Below, in pieces: positions 38,161 to 51,789 of a stretch of DNA of 64,000 nucleotides. The stretch comes from Symsagittifera roscoffensis. Lineage: Eukaryota; Xenacoelomorpha; Acoela; Convolutidae. A model generated the notes under the pieces. It saw only the letters and a program-made list of their open reading frames with translations, was not told the DNA's origin and made no database searches. The position numbers and the translations under genes were made by a program. The stretch spans positions 310,001-374,000 of the forward strand of contig NC_087065.1 in NCBI RefSeq assembly GCF_963678635.1, read 5' to 3'. The first letter of the stretch is position 1, and each line of letters starts with the position of its first letter.

Positions 38161-39547
38161 TATTAAACTATCAAAAATGGTTAAAAAATGTAGTTTTTAA
38201 AGTTTTTTTTTCTGTGGTCACTTACTACTATCTTACTACAAATACTAATAGACAAATTCCGAAACAAAAGTCTTTTTCTCAAAAAAGGTTCATAGGATTG
38301 TTCTAATATTTTGCATGCGGCCATAAATTGACGAGATAATGGCAGCTTGTTAATGCCACTTTTTGATGGTTTTATTTATAGGACCATTTTCTCCACTTTT
38401 TGAGTTAACCAAAAAGGTGTTTTTTCGACTTTTCTCAAAATGGGTTATTTTAATGGCTTTGATCATGAAAAACATTCTAAACAGGTTCATAAAGTGTGGC
38501 CAAGTGAATGTATTAGATTGGAACAACTTGTTTTGAGTTTTTGAAAAAAATTGATTTTTCACCTTTCTGACTCAACATTTTTTTATCAAAGAAATAAAAT
38601 TGATCAAAAGTGAGAAAAAGTGAGTTTTGATGGCATATTTGAGCTTGCCATAATCAATTTAATAGGTATAGAGAATTAAATTATCGAAAATGGTTAAAAA
38701 TTGTGGTTTTAACAAGTTTTTTCTGCGGTCACCTACTACTATATAACTACAAATACTAATAGCCAAATTCCCAAAAAAAGTCTCGTTCTCAGAAATGGCC
38801 TTCACGATTGTTCTAGATTTTTGCATGCGACCCTTAATTGACACGCAAATTATACCTTATAAAGGTCACTTTTCGATCCTATAAGTTTGACAACCACTTT
38901 ACCCGATTATTCCATTTCTTTTAGTTCACCAAAAAGGTGTTTTTTCGACTTTTCTCAAAATGGGTATTTTCTACCGCTACGGTCATGAGTATCATTCTGA
39001 ACAGATTCAAAAAGTGTAGATTAGTTTATTAATTTGATTGGAACATCTTCTTTTGCCTTTTTGACAAAAAAAAAGGTTTTTCACGTTTCTGACTCAACTT
39101 TTTTTGATTAGAATTTTTTTTTTCAAAAGTACTAAAAACTGAGTTTTGATGACCTATTTGAACTCCCCATAGTCGATTTAGCAGGCAAAGAGTTTTTAGT
39201 TTCCAAAATAAGATAAAATTTTAGATTTTACAATTTTTTCAAATTGGATCTTTTAAAGGCTACTACAAATACTGGGATTTTTTTAAGAAGTTTCAATAAT
39301 TTCATAAATCTCATGCGCGAGATTGATCTTATTTTTTCCATGCGGCACTAAACTGCTCTTTGAACCATCATGGAGTGTTGAACAGCAAAACTGACCAGAA
39401 TTGACGACGGGTTCATTATTGTTACATTTTTGCTTTAATCTTTATGCGATGCTCCTTGGGACACTTGTGGTCGCATGTGGGGAGCATCCGAAACGACAAA
39501 CCGAGAAGAAAATAAATTCAAGCTGTTAATTTTCTTACTTCACCTTG
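38161..39547. repeat. Nested ~515-bp tandem repeat, unit 1
   Basis: Landmarks recur with divergence: tatc(a/g)aaaatggttaaaaa at about 38168 and 38681, and accaaaaaggtgttttttcg at 38408 and 38930. A third, weaker start is near 39205. It ends with an inverted repeat gatgctcc...ggagcatc (about 39450-39490). No coding signal. Confidence 0.85.
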
Positions 39548-42545
39548 TTTTACGTTTGCCTGATAGTATTCAAATAGAACCGATGTCGGAACAAAATGAC
39601 GCATTTTTGAAATTACGCCATAATGGCGTCCTAATTTAGTTTTAACAATTTGAATGTTCTGGTTAAGCGACAACTGATTAGCGATATCTACTCCAAGGTA
39701 ATTATAAGCTGCCCTTGATTCGAACGTTTTTTAAAGAAACTCGATATTATGATTAGAAGCACGTCTATTAAAACTTATTAGCGTAGTTTTGTACATTTAG
39801 TGTTAATTTATTGGAACATAGCCAGTAGGAAATATTTGTTCAATCCAGAATGAATATCTGTGAAATCTTTGTTAATAGTGCTAATCATTGAAATTTGCAT
39901 TTTCGCAGGATATGTTTTTATCATCTGCAGATAGGAAGACGCAGGACTTCTACACTGCTTGATGCAAGTCATTTATATCAATAGGAAAAAGAAGAGGGCC
40001 AAGAACAGATCCCCGAGGGACACCTGTAGAAACATTTAACAAATCCGATGTACAATTATTATTTTTCACACATTGATACCTGTCTGTCACATAATTTTCG
40101 AGCCATTGATAACAGTTTCCTCGAACGTCATATCGTTCTATAATTTTTTGAGAAGAATTTGGTCAATTGTATCAAAGGCCTTTTTTAAATCGACAAAAAA
40201 AAAACATTTAATATTTGTATCAACTCCCAACCGATGGCGTGCAGTCATTTCTGCTAAAGCGTCGATTGTGCAAAATTTTACTTGATATCCAAATTGTTTA
40301 TCATACAGTAATTTTTTCAATTATTTTACTACAGCTATTCAACAGTAAAAAAAGGCGGTACTTATTAATTTCTAATTTTGTATCACCCCTATGCAATGAT
40401 TACACTTTCGCATACTTAAGCTTTTGGGGAAACTTCCCCACAAAAAATGAGAGGTTTGTTATAAAAGTTAAATAAGGGGCTGTAACGAAGTCTGACTTTT
40501 TCAGTAAAATATTACTTATTTCATCAATTCCACAGGTTTGTTTCGATTTTAAATTCTTAATAACGTTTATAACCTCACTGAACGTGCAATTAAAAACATT
40601 CTTCGATTGACTAGCATTGTTAACTTCAACAACTGGCTCAGTAGGCTCACTGGTAAGAGCTAACCTAGAGCCTTTTGGCGAAAAATAATCATTGAAGGCG
40701 TTAGATAATAAACAAGGATCCGATAAACTGTTGCCATCGACAGGCAGCGAAGCCAAATTCTCAGCTTCTGTGCTTCTCCCATTTGTTTAATTTAGAAACT
40801 GAAATGCTTCTAAGCATTTATTAAGTTTATGATAGAAATAGCGTTTTTTTGTAACTCTTATAGGCTTTTCGCCCTTTCGACGTTGCTCTATAAACTTATT
40901 TTTCTTACTGGCATTCAATTTATCGGATTTCCGTGACTTGTATAACATGTTCTTTTTATTCATGGCATTTTTCAATCCTTTATGAAACCAGGGCGCATTG
41001 TTTTTTGATTTTGGGATACATTTTTTTTGATGGAGCAAACAAATTTAACGAGTCAAGAAAACAAACTTCAAATTTATCGTACGCATCATTAATTCTCTCA
41101 TCGTTGACCAGATTCGACAACTCTAATTTCTCTTTCAAAACGAATACGAAACAGTTCATTTTTTTCTTTATTAAGAAATGACATATCTCGGTATGAATAG
41201 AACGATTCTTCAGATTTTGATATGAAAGGTGCACTCAGAATTATCGGATAGTGGTCGGAAAAGCAATCATTTTCGAGAACTGTTAGGATTGCATTTTCTC
41301 AATTGCTTGTCAAAAAATAGTCTATTCATGTTTCATAAGCATCAATATTTCGACTCACTTAGAAAAAAAGGAAACCATTGCATGTTATCATATCTAGATA
41401 TATCTAGATAATCTCGCTTTAGATTTTTTTTTAATTGTCTCTATATTTAAAACACCTGTTACAATCATCGGTAATTTGCGTTGGGCAAAATGTTCAAGCT
41501 CTTTAGCCAGTATTTCGATAAACAGTTGTTTGTCGTATCTAGGTGGTGCATATGCTGCCAATATTATAGCTTTCTTGCCATTGAACTCCACAAGAACTGA
41601 GACAGATTCAGGTAATTCCGAATCCAACTGATCAATTAGATTAACTTTATTACCTAGTTGTATCATGGTATCTATGTATGAAAACCTTCAATCTTAATTT
41701 ATGATTTCATTTAACTGAGTTTCAGTTAGCCAAAGTATTTTGAGTGGAGACTCGAGACTACTTAGAAGTGCTAGTGCTTCTAAATCTACTTGATGCTTTT
41801 TTAGAAATAGTACATTAGATACCAGAGCATTAAAACTAGCACAACGCATATTAATTTGAATTTGAATTTCAATTGATTCATGATCCTTCCTGTCCATTGG
41901 AAATCCAAAAAAAACAACATTGAAGCAGTTCATCGCACTCTCAACAATGTAATTCAAAAAATTTCCACCTTTGTAGTATAGCCGAGTAACTTTATATATT
42001 TTTGATCACTCTTCCACACAAAAAAAATTGTTCCCTCTTTTTGTTCCCTCTTTTGTCCATGTTGACTGAATTCTTTCGTCACACTTCATCATCTTCATGA
42101 AATTGAACTTAGCAGTACTCAGATCTTCGAAATGTTTACCAACCTTGAATTTTTCGGTGTTTCTTAGGTTCCTTTTTTGCAGCAGATGAATCTTTTTGAT
42201 ACGCCTGGCAAATCGAACTACTACTGGTTTCTCTCTGGTCGTTCTTGATGGCAACCTATGAGCAATGGATATGTCGTTTTCAACAATTTGCGCCTCTAGT
42301 GCATCACCAATATCTACAACTTTCTTTATTGTTGTTTCCATCTTTTCTCTGCGCCCTTCCTCAGTGATCGTTTCAACGAGGCCAATAATCTATACATTAT
42401 CCATTCGATTATTATTCTCCAATAACTCTGCCTCTGAAAGCGTTTTTAGAGTAAATTTATTCTCGTGCATCTTAAGCTGCTCTTTACCAACGCCATTATT
42501 TCTTCTTTAAATTTTGTCACTCGCCCTTTATTGCCGAATCAAGAG
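39548..42545 (-). mobile_element. Non-LTR retrotransposon (LINE), dead, unit 2
   Basis: Same domain order and the same lesions as unit 1 (GVLN in the endonuclease, broken RT). One homopolymer difference matters: the T-run near 42175 is one base shorter. This joins the two ORF1 pieces into one open frame (42341-42006), where units 1 and 3 are frameshifted. Endonuclease 41957-41394, RT about 40756-39945. Confidence 0.9.
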
Positions 42546-43928
42546 TATTAAACTATCAAAAATGGTTTAAAAATGTAGTTTTTAAAGTTTTTTTCTGTGG
42601 TCACTTACTACTATCTTACTACAAATACTAATAGACAAATTCTGAAACAAAAGTCTTTTTCTCAAAAAAGGTTCATAGGATTGTTCTAATATTTTGCATG
42701 CGGCCATAAATTGACGAGATAATGGCAGCTTGTTAATGCCACTTTTTGATGGTTTTATTTATAGGACCATTTTCTCCACTTTTTGAGTTAACCAAAAAGG
42801 TGTTTTTTCGACTTTTCTCAAAATGGGTTATTTTAATGGCTTTGATCATGAAAAACATTCTAAACAGGTTCATAAAGTGTGGCCAAGTGAATGTATTAGA
42901 TTGGAACAACTTGTTTTGAGTTTTTGAAAAAAATTGATTTTTCACCTTTCTGACTCAACATTTTTTTATCAAAGAAATAAAATTGATCAAAAGTGAGAAA
43001 AAGTGAGTTTTGATGGCATATTTGAGCTTGCCATAATCAATTTAATAGGTATAGAGAATTAAATTATCGAAAATGGTTAAAAATTGTGGTTTTAACAAGT
43101 TTTTTCTGCGGTCACCTACTACTATATTACTACAAATACTAATAGCCAAATTCCCAAAAAAAAGTCTCGTTCTCAGAAATGGCCTTCACGATTGTTCTAG
43201 ATTTTTGCATGCGACCCTTAATTGACACGCAAATTATACCTTATAAAGGTCACTTTTCGATCCTATAAGTTTGACAACCACTTTACCCGATTATTCCATT
43301 TCTTTTAGTTCACCAAAAAGGTGTTTTTTCGACTTTCTCAAAATGGGTATTTTCTACCGCTACGGTCATGAGTATCATTCTGAACAGATTCAAAAAGTGT
43401 AGATTAGTTTATTAATTTGATTGGAACATCTTCTTTTGCCTTTTTGACAAAAAAAAGGTTTTTCACGTTTCTGACTCAACTTTTTTTGATTAGAATTTTT
43501 TTTTTCAAAAGTACTAAAAACTGAGTTTTGATGACCTATTTGAACTCCCCATAGTCGATTTAGCAGGCAAAGAGTTTTAGTTTCCAAAATAAGATAAAAT
43601 TTTAGATTTTACAATTTTTTCAAATTGGATCTTTTAAAGGCTACTACAAATACTGGGATTTTTTTAAGAAGTTTCAATAATTTCATAAATCTCATGCGCG
43701 AGATTGATCTTATTTTTTCCATGCGGCACTAAACTGCTCTTTGAACCATCATGGAGTGTTGAACAGCAAAACTGACCAGAATTGACGACGGGTTCATTAT
43801 TGTTACATTTTTGCTTTAATCTTTATGCGATGCTCCTTGGGACACTTGTGGTCGCATGTGGGGAGCATCCGAAACGACAAACCGAGAAGAAAATAAATTC
43901 AAGCTGTTAATTTTCTTACTTCACCTTG
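42546..43928. repeat. Nested ~515-bp tandem repeat, unit 2
   Basis: Same structure as 38161-39547, including the gatgctcc...ggagcatc inverted repeat near 43829-43868. Confidence 0.85.
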
Positions 43929-46900
43929 TTTTACGTTTGCCTGATAGTATTCAAATAGAACCGATGTCGGAACAAAATGACGCATTTTTGAAATTACGCC
44001 ATAATGGCGTCCTAATTTAGTTTTAACAATTTGAATGTTCTGGTTAAGCGACAACTGATTAGCGATATCTACTCCAAGGTAATTATAAGCTGCCCTTGAT
44101 TCGAACGTTTTTTAAAGAAACTCGATATTATGATTAGAAGCACATCTATTAAAACTTATTAGCGTAGTTTTGTACATTTAGTGTTAATTTATTGGAACAT
44201 AGCCAGTAGGAAATATTTGTTCAATCCAGAATGAATATCTGTGAAATCTTTGTTAATAGTGCTAATCATTGAAATTTGCATTTTCGCAGGATATGTTTTT
44301 ATCATCTGCAGATAGGAAAACGCAGGACTTCTACACTGCTTGATGCAAGTCATTTATATCAATAGGAAAAAGAAGAGGGCCAAGAACAGATCCCCGAGGG
44401 ACACCTGTAGAAACATTTAACAAATCCGATGTACAATTATTAACTTTCACACATTGATACCTGTCTGTCACATAATTTTCGAGCCATTGATAACAGTTTC
44501 CTCGAACGTCATATCGTTCTATAATTTTTTGAGAAGAATTTGGTCAATTGTATCAAAGGCCTTTTTTAAATCGACAAAAAAAAACATTTAATATTTGTAT
44601 CAACTCCCAACCGATGGCGTGCAGTCATTTCTGCTAAAGCGTCGATTGTGCAAAATTTTACTTGATATCCAAATTGTTTATCATACAGTAATTTTTTCAA
44701 TTATTTTACTACAGCTATTCAACAGTAAAAAAGGCGGTACTTATTAATTTCTAATTTTGTATCACCCCTATGCAATGATTACACTTTCGCATACTTAAGC
44801 TTTTGGGGAAACTTCCCCACAAAAAATGAGAGGTTTGTTATAAAAGTTAAATAAGGGGCTGTAACGAAGTCTGACTTTTTCAGTAAAATATTACTTATTT
44901 CATCAATTCCACAGGTTTGTTTCGATTTTAAATTCTTAATAACGTTTATAACCTCACTGAACGTGCAATTAAAAACATTCTTCGATTGACTAGCATTGTT
45001 AACTTCAACAACTGGCTCAGTAGGCTCACTGGTAAGAGCTAACCTAGAGCCTTTTGGCGAAAAATAATCATTGAAGGCGTGAGATAATAAACAAGGATCC
45101 GATAAACTGTTGCCATCGACAGGCAGCGAAGCCAAATTCTCAGCTTCTGGGCTTCTCCCATTTGTTTAATTTAGAAACTGAAATACTTCTAAGCATTTAT
45201 TAAGTTTATGATAGAAATAGTGTTTTTTTGTAACTCTTATAGGCTTTTCGCCCTTTCGACGTTGCTCTATAAACTTATTTTTCTTACTGGCATTCAATTT
45301 ATCGGATTTCCGTGACTTGTATAACATGTTCTTTTTATTCATGGCATTTTTCAATCCTTTATGAAACCAGGGCGCATTGTTTTTTGATTTTGGGATACAT
45401 TTTTTTTGATGGAGCAAACAAATTTAACGAGTCAAGAAAACAAACTTCAAATTTATCGTACGCATCATTAATTCTCTCATCGTTGACCAGATTCGACAAC
45501 TCTAATTTCTCTTTCAAAACGAATACGAAACAGTTCATTTTTTTCTTTATTAAGAAATGACATATCTCGGTATGAATAGAACGATTCTTCAGATTTTGAT
45601 ATGAAAGGTGCAGTCAGAATTATCGGATAGTGGTCGGAAAAGCAATCATTTTCGAGAACTGTTAGGATTGCATTTTCTCAATTGCTTGTCAAAAAATAGT
45701 CTATTCATGTTTCATAAGCATCAATATTTCGACTCACTTAGAAAAAAAGGAAACCATTGCATGTTATCATATCTAGATATATCTAGATAATCTCGCTTTA
45801 GATTTTTTTTTAATTGTCTCTATATTTAAAACACCTGTTACAATCATCGGTAATTTGCGTTGGGCAAAATGTTCAAGTTCTTTAGCCAGTATTTCGATAA
45901 ACAGTTGTTTGTCGTATCTAGGTGGTGCATATGCTGCCAATATTATAGCTTTCTTGCCATTGAACTCCACAAGAACTGAGACAGATTCAGGTAATTCCGA
46001 ATCCAACTGATCAATTAGATTAACTTTATTACCTAGTTGTATCATGGTATCTATGTATGAAAACCTTCAATCTTAATTTATGATATCGTCTATTTCATTT
46101 AACTGAGTTTCAGTTAGCCAAAGTATTTTGAGTGGAGACTCGAGACTACTTAGAAGTGCTAGTGCTTCTAAATCTACTTGATGCTTTTTTAGAAATAGTA
46201 CATTAGATACCAGAGCATTAAAACTAGCACAACGCATATTAATTTGAATTTGAATTTCAATTGATTCATGATCCTTCCTGTCCATTGGAAATCCAAAAAA
46301 AAACAACATTGAAGCAGTTCATCGCACTCTCAACAATGTAATTCAAAAAATTTCCACCTTTGTAGTATAGCCGAGTAACTTTATATATTTTTGATCACTC
46401 TTCCACACAAAAAAAATTGTTCCCTCTTTTTGTTCCCTCTTTTGTCCATGTTGACTGAATTCTTTCGTCACACTTCATCATCTTCATGAAATTGAACTTA
46501 GCAGTACTCAGATCTTCGAAATGTTTACCAACCTTGAATTTTTCGGTGTTTCTTAGGTTCCTTTTTTTGCAGCAGATGAATCTTTTTGATACGCCTGGCA
46601 AATCGAACTACTACTGGTTTCTCTCTGGTCGTTCTTGATGGCAACCTATGAGCAATGGATATGTCGTTTTCAACAATTTGCGCCTCTAGTGCATCACCAA
46701 TATCTACAACTTTCTTTATTGTTGTTTCCATCTTTTCTCTGCGCCCTTCCTCAGTGATCGTTTCAACGAGGCCAATAATCTATACATTATCCATTCGATT
46801 ATTATTCTCCAATAACTCTGCCTCTGAAAGCGTTTTTAGAGTAAATTTATTCTCGTGCATCTTAAGCTGCTCTTTACCAACGCCATTATTTCTTCTTTAA

Positions 46901-46935
46901 ATTTTGTCACTCGCCCTTTATTGCCGAATCAAGAG
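43929..46935 (-). mobile_element. Non-LTR retrotransposon (LINE), dead, unit 3
   Basis: Same element and lesions. ORF1 pieces are at 46731-46525 and 46601-46395, split by the T-run frameshift. Endonuclease 46309-45773, RT about 45135-44330. It shares some variants with unit 2 (agcattaaaactagcacaac) and others with unit 1 (gatatcgtctatttc), suggesting exchange between units. Confidence 0.9.
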
Positions 46936-48319
46936 TATTAAACTATCAAAAATGGTTAAAAAATGTAGTTTTTAAAGTTTTTTTTCTGTGGTCACTTACT
47001 ACTATCTTACTACAAATACTAATAGACAAATTCCGAAACAAAAGTCTTTTTCTCAAAAAAGGTTCATAGGATTGTTCTAATATTTTGCATGCGGCCATAA
47101 ATTGACGAGATAATGGCAGCTTGTTAATGCCACTTTTTGATGGTTTTATTTATAGGACCATTTTCTCCACTTTTTGAGTTAACCAAAAAGGTGTTTTTTC
47201 GACTTTTCTCAAAATGGGTTATTTTATTGGCTTTGATCATGAAAAACATTCTAAACAGGTTCATAAAAAGTGGCCAAGTGAATGTATTAGATTGGAACAA
47301 CTTGTTTTGAGTTTTTGAAAAAAATTGATTTTTCACCTTTCTGACTCAACATTTTTTTATCAAAGAAATAAAATTGATCAAAAGTGAGAAAAAGTGAGTT
47401 TTGATGGCATATTTGAGCTTGCCATAATCAATTTAATAGGTATAGAGAATTAAATTTTCGAAAATGGTTAAAAATTGTGGTTTTAACAAGTTTTTTCTGC
47501 GGTCACCTACTACTATATTACTACAAATACTAATAGCCAAATTCCCAAAAAAAAGTCTCGTTCTCAGAAATGGCCTTCACGATTGTTCTAGATTTTTGCA
47601 TGCGACCCTTAATTGACACGCAAATTATACCTTATAAAGGTCACTTTTCGATCCTATAAGTTTGACAACCACTTTACCCGATTATTCCATTTCTTTTAGT
47701 TCACCAAAAAGGTGTTTTTTCGACTTTTCTCAAAATGGGTATTTTCTACCGCTACGGTCATGAGTATCATTCTGAACAGATTCAAAAAGTGTAGATTAGT
47801 TTATTAATTTGATTGGAACATCTTCTTTTGCCTTTTTGACAAAAAAAAAGGTTTTTCACGTTTCTGACTCAACTTTTTTTGATTAGAATTTTTTTTTTCA
47901 AAAGTACTAAAAACTGAGTTTTGATGACCTATTTGAACTCCCCATAGTCGATTTTGCAGGCAAAGAGTTTTTAGTTTCCAAAATAAGATAAAATTTTAGA
48001 TTTTACAATTTTTTCAAATTGGATCTTTTAAAGGCTACTACAAATACTGGGATTTTTTTAAGAAGTTTTAATAATTTCATAAATCTCATGCGCGAGATTG
48101 ATCTTATTTTTTCCATGCGGCACTAAACTGCTCTTTGAACCATCATGGAGTGTTGAACAGCAAAACTGACCAGAATTGACGACGGGTTCATTATTGTTAC
48201 ATTTTTGCTTTAATCTTTATGGGATGCTCCTTGGGACACTTGTGGTCGCATGTGGGGAGCATCCGAAACGACAAACCGAGAAAATAAATTCAAGCTGTTA
48301 ATTTTCTTACTTCACCTTG
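46936..48319. repeat. Nested ~515-bp tandem repeat, unit 3
   Basis: Same structure as 38161-39547. The last copy carries a three-base deletion (accgagaaaataaa instead of accgagaagaaaataaa). Confidence 0.85.
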
Positions 48320-49878
48320 TGTAGCGCTGATGTGTTGGCACTTTTACTTCGGTCATAAAATTATTTGATTATAGACAAAATCGAAGAAAGACATAAGTTA
48401 AACAAGTCATGGCCAGAGCCAGATCGAAAATGTGGTATGCAAACACAAGAAAACTCGGGTAAATTTATGCTTTATTGGGGTTTTTGGGATATGCACATCA
48501 AAACTTCAACCCAAATTACCCCAAATGGATAGGTGGCTAAGTGAAAACCTGCTCCTTCATTTTTTAAAGATGATTGAGTATCACAAACAGCTTCCCGTTA
48601 ACCGATCAAATCGAAAAAACAAGATCGTGGCCTGACTGATCAGGTAGGTTGGTAAAAAACACAGGTCGCGTGGGTGGGGCGCCTGCTTTGCCTCTGGATT
48701 CACCTTTTACCCACAAGGAATGAGTGCAATAAACTTTAATAAACCATCTTTTGCAGGAAGGATTGGAGCAAACAGGTGTTAGATCATGATACTTCAGTGA
48801 TGGCATCTCTCCGGTTAAACAATGTTTCATTTCAGTAGTATTTATCGTCTTTCTCTATTTAATACGTTTATCATAATAATTAGGCGATAATGGAGTTTGC
48901 CTTCTTTTTGAACAAAGGAAATGAACTTAACTTCAAAAGAAATCAACTCAAACAGCAAAAAAGTAAATTTGAGCCAGAACAAATTTTCTTCCCGACAAAA
49001 ATAACAAACAAAAAGTCACCAACACACGAGTATTCACTATATTCATGACTCTTGAAAAAAACCGTTTTAAGTAGTAGTCTTTAGAATTCAACTGACCGCG
49101 AAAGTTAATAATCACAGACAGTCCCTGTGCAAGTAACAAATATTCTTTCAACCATAGAAATAAAAATAAGTCAACCAAAAAATAAAAATTGACATCTTCC
49201 TGAAATTTTTTTTCTGGAAAATTTCGGTTGTTCTTAAGGGAGTGAGAACGGATTTATTCAAGTAATCAGATGCAAGAATGAAGAAACAACCAAAAATAAT
49301 GCAGCTTAATCAAACTAGGGGTTCAGACACCCGTTAATTACTACATCTACATAATTCTGAAAAAATATCAGATGTTTTTTCAAAACCGTAAAACGATTTT
49401 TGATTTTTTCGAAATCAGAATTGCGAACAAAAAGGCTGATATGATAGCAAACTCGATGTACTAACAGCTTCGTTTTTTCTGGTAGCTGATTTTGCAAGAA
49501 AAAAACGCCCTTGCTATACTTACTCGTTTCACATTAGATAAAAACTGAAAGATAAGAATAAGCGACTAGTGAATTTCGAAGAAATGAATATAAAGCACGC
49601 TTCGAGGCACTGCTGGTTTTAATTAAGTTTTGTTCAGCTCAAATGTAGCCAGCACAGCAGTCAAATAGTAAACACAACTGATTACTTTCAAACAGATTTG
49701 GTGGATGGTAATACCAACGGCGCATCTAACCGACAAGCTGCTTATTCGAATTATTTGTCTATCAAACAAAAACGAGACAAAATATCGTATCGTGTAAACT
49801 ATGCCTGTATACTTTAAATGGAATATTGGTGTTAGAATGTTATGAAGTGAGAATGATTGAAGGGAATTCCTTGCTTAC
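48320..49878 (-). other. Intron sequence between LINE array and exon D
   Basis: Mostly AT-rich with no exon. A less AT-rich patch at about 48600-48830 carries a minus-strand frame with CSNPSCKRWF and a Pro/Gly segment. I do not recognise it and do not call it a gene. Confidence 0.55.
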
Positions 49879-50533
49879 ATCGAAGTCATCGTCAGCCGAC
49901 AGGTCATCGTAGTCTTCGTCGACTGAGGAGGTGGAGCTGGGCATATTGACTACAGCTGGCATCTCTGGCAAGAAAGATGGAGGGGAAGGATGAGCACCAC
50001 CCCCTCCCATTTGAGCACCACCTTCACTGAAAGCCCCCCTGGAGGAGACATTATTCATGTTCATGTGACTAGTAGGTGGTGGCTGAATGAATCTGGGGCC
50101 AGTCAAACACGCAGCCATTCCTCCCTGCATGTTAGCTGCATTGCCGCCACTTCCCGCAGCTGCTGCTGCAACAGTGTTCATCATACCCACCACCGGGTTG
50201 CCGCCCCCACCCCCACCCCCACCCCCACCCCCGTACATCCTGACCATTTCGCTCATTGCACTGGGGTTGAAAAAAGGAGGCATTGTCATGCTGAAAGGCG
50301 GCGGCATGGGAAAGGGCATTCCGAGCGCAGCCATTGCCGCTGCTGCATTCACCCCTGGCGGAGGAGGCATTCCCGCAAGCATCCCAGGCAGTCCTGCAAT
50401 ATTCGCCGTGGCCATTGGATTTGGCGAGCTTTTCGGGATTCCAGCAGCAGGCGATGACGCAGTGGGCGATTCTTTCGGCGCGTCTGAAGGCGATTCCACT
50501 ATCATCGATCCACCATTAGCATTGCACACAGGT
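49879..50533 (-). CDS. VIRMA: virilizer exon D (Pro/Met/Gly/Ala-rich, acidic tail)
   Basis: The acceptor is CTTTTTCCAG and the donor GAT|GTAAGC, giving 218 codons plus one completing base and ending in phase 0. The translation is compositionally simple: a Ser/Pro start, AGMPPPPG, Pro-Met repeats, an 11-residue Gly run after RMY, Ala runs, and an acidic end SVDEDYDDLSADDDFD. The acidic end corresponds in position and character to the Glu/Asp-rich stretch that precedes the conserved core in human VIRMA. The overlapping plus-strand frames are shadows of the GC-rich, low-complexity sequence. Confidence 0.8.
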
Positions 50534-51789
50534 CTGGAAAAAGATTGTTTGTTCAGCGCAATCGAACTATCGAAAACCTTTCAAGAACTTTAGCACGGGG
50601 ATCAACACCTAGCAACAAATTCAATTAGCATTCATTGGACATTCTTAGCCAACAGATAGTCAGCAAATAAATCTATTTAAGAAAATTGTCCTTCGACCTT
50701 CATATATTATAGTGAGCTTCGTTCATTTGCACATTTTCGGTTGAAATGCAAAAACAACTCCGACGCACAGTTGGAAGTGTTAAAGAACTCAAGGAAATCG
50801 TATAAAAGATAACGAAATTTTTCGATCAAAAAATATAGACAGGAACGCTCTTCGAACTTCAAGAAATAATTACTATGGGCACATTTTACTTACCTATTCC
50901 TCTTGGAGAAAACTGGATCAATAGAATCCAAAAGAAATCGAAAGTCAAATTGCAAAAAATCAAAATTGAGCGTGGAACTTTCTCCTGAAAAAAAAAACAA
51001 CAAAAAAATCTTCACGGCCTAAATAAATTTTAAAAAAAAACCTTTACACAATGAAAAAAACAGAAGTCGCAGGTTACGGAGCAAATATCACAAAAGATAT
51101 GTTTTTAGTGCAGCATGTGAAAAAAATTGAAAAAGTTTAGAATAAAGATGCTTTCAAGTGACTGCATTCAACTTCGCCAATTGAATAACCGAAGCGAAAT
51201 TAAAACAAACTCTTTTTTCCAGTTATTTTCTGTTTAAATAATCCTGTTTGATTTTAAGTTTTTGAAACTGATGAAACTTAAACAAGATACGAAGCTCCGG
51301 TTGAAGCTTAAAAGCTTGTTTTCTAACTGCTGATGAATTTAATTTTTCGCACCTTAATTAACAGCATTCAAAACATCGAGAAATATTCGCTACAATCATT
51401 CGCTCTAAACTCAACCAAAGAGCAAAACGTTTTTCAATCAACTTTCTTAAAAACTGAGAGAACTTTTTGAAAGTTTGAGGGTTTTTCTGGTTCCTGATTT
51501 TGCATGGAAACGAAATGAAGCACGCAAAAAGACAAAAACCCTTCCCACTTCAGTTTCAATAAACCGCTCTCCAATAAACCGTCAAGTGCCAAAGGTCTTT
51601 TCAGATGAAGCGTTGCATATTCAAGAAGAACAAGGCTAGCAAAAAAAAAGAAAGGAAAAGTTAATGAACTTGGTTAATGTACCTTTTTTTAATTCACAAA
51701 AATATAAATAAAAAACGTTTTTTCCAATTCGTTCATCGGCTAGGGTCAATTCCCCTCGAATTGGCCAAAAAAACACGACAAACGAATTT

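Larger units (their letters stand above)
35163..48319. repeat. Three head-to-tail 4.38 kb units, nearly identical
   Basis: Unit starts at 35163, 39548 and 43929, each with ttttacgtttgcctgatag; the third ends at 48319 after cttacttcaccttg. Units are about 4385, 4381 and 4391 bp and differ by few substitutions and short indels. Units 2 and 3 share a small duplication (ttgttccctc repeated near 42040 and 46425) absent from unit 1. Each unit is one dead LINE (minus strand) plus about 1.39 kb of other sequence. The array lies inside a single intron of virilizer, in the same orientation as the gene. Confidence 0.97.

Noticed and set aside
48606-48830. 74-codon minus-strand frame with CSNPSCKRWF, considered as an extra virilizer exon or zinc finger
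   Set aside because: Exons D and E already join in phase without it, only one Cys pair is present, and no family is recognised.
50087-50593. 168-codon plus-strand frame rich in Pro and Ala, and the 155-codon frame at 49990
   Set aside because: Antisense shadows of the GC-rich, low-complexity exon D. The minus frame has matching splice phases.
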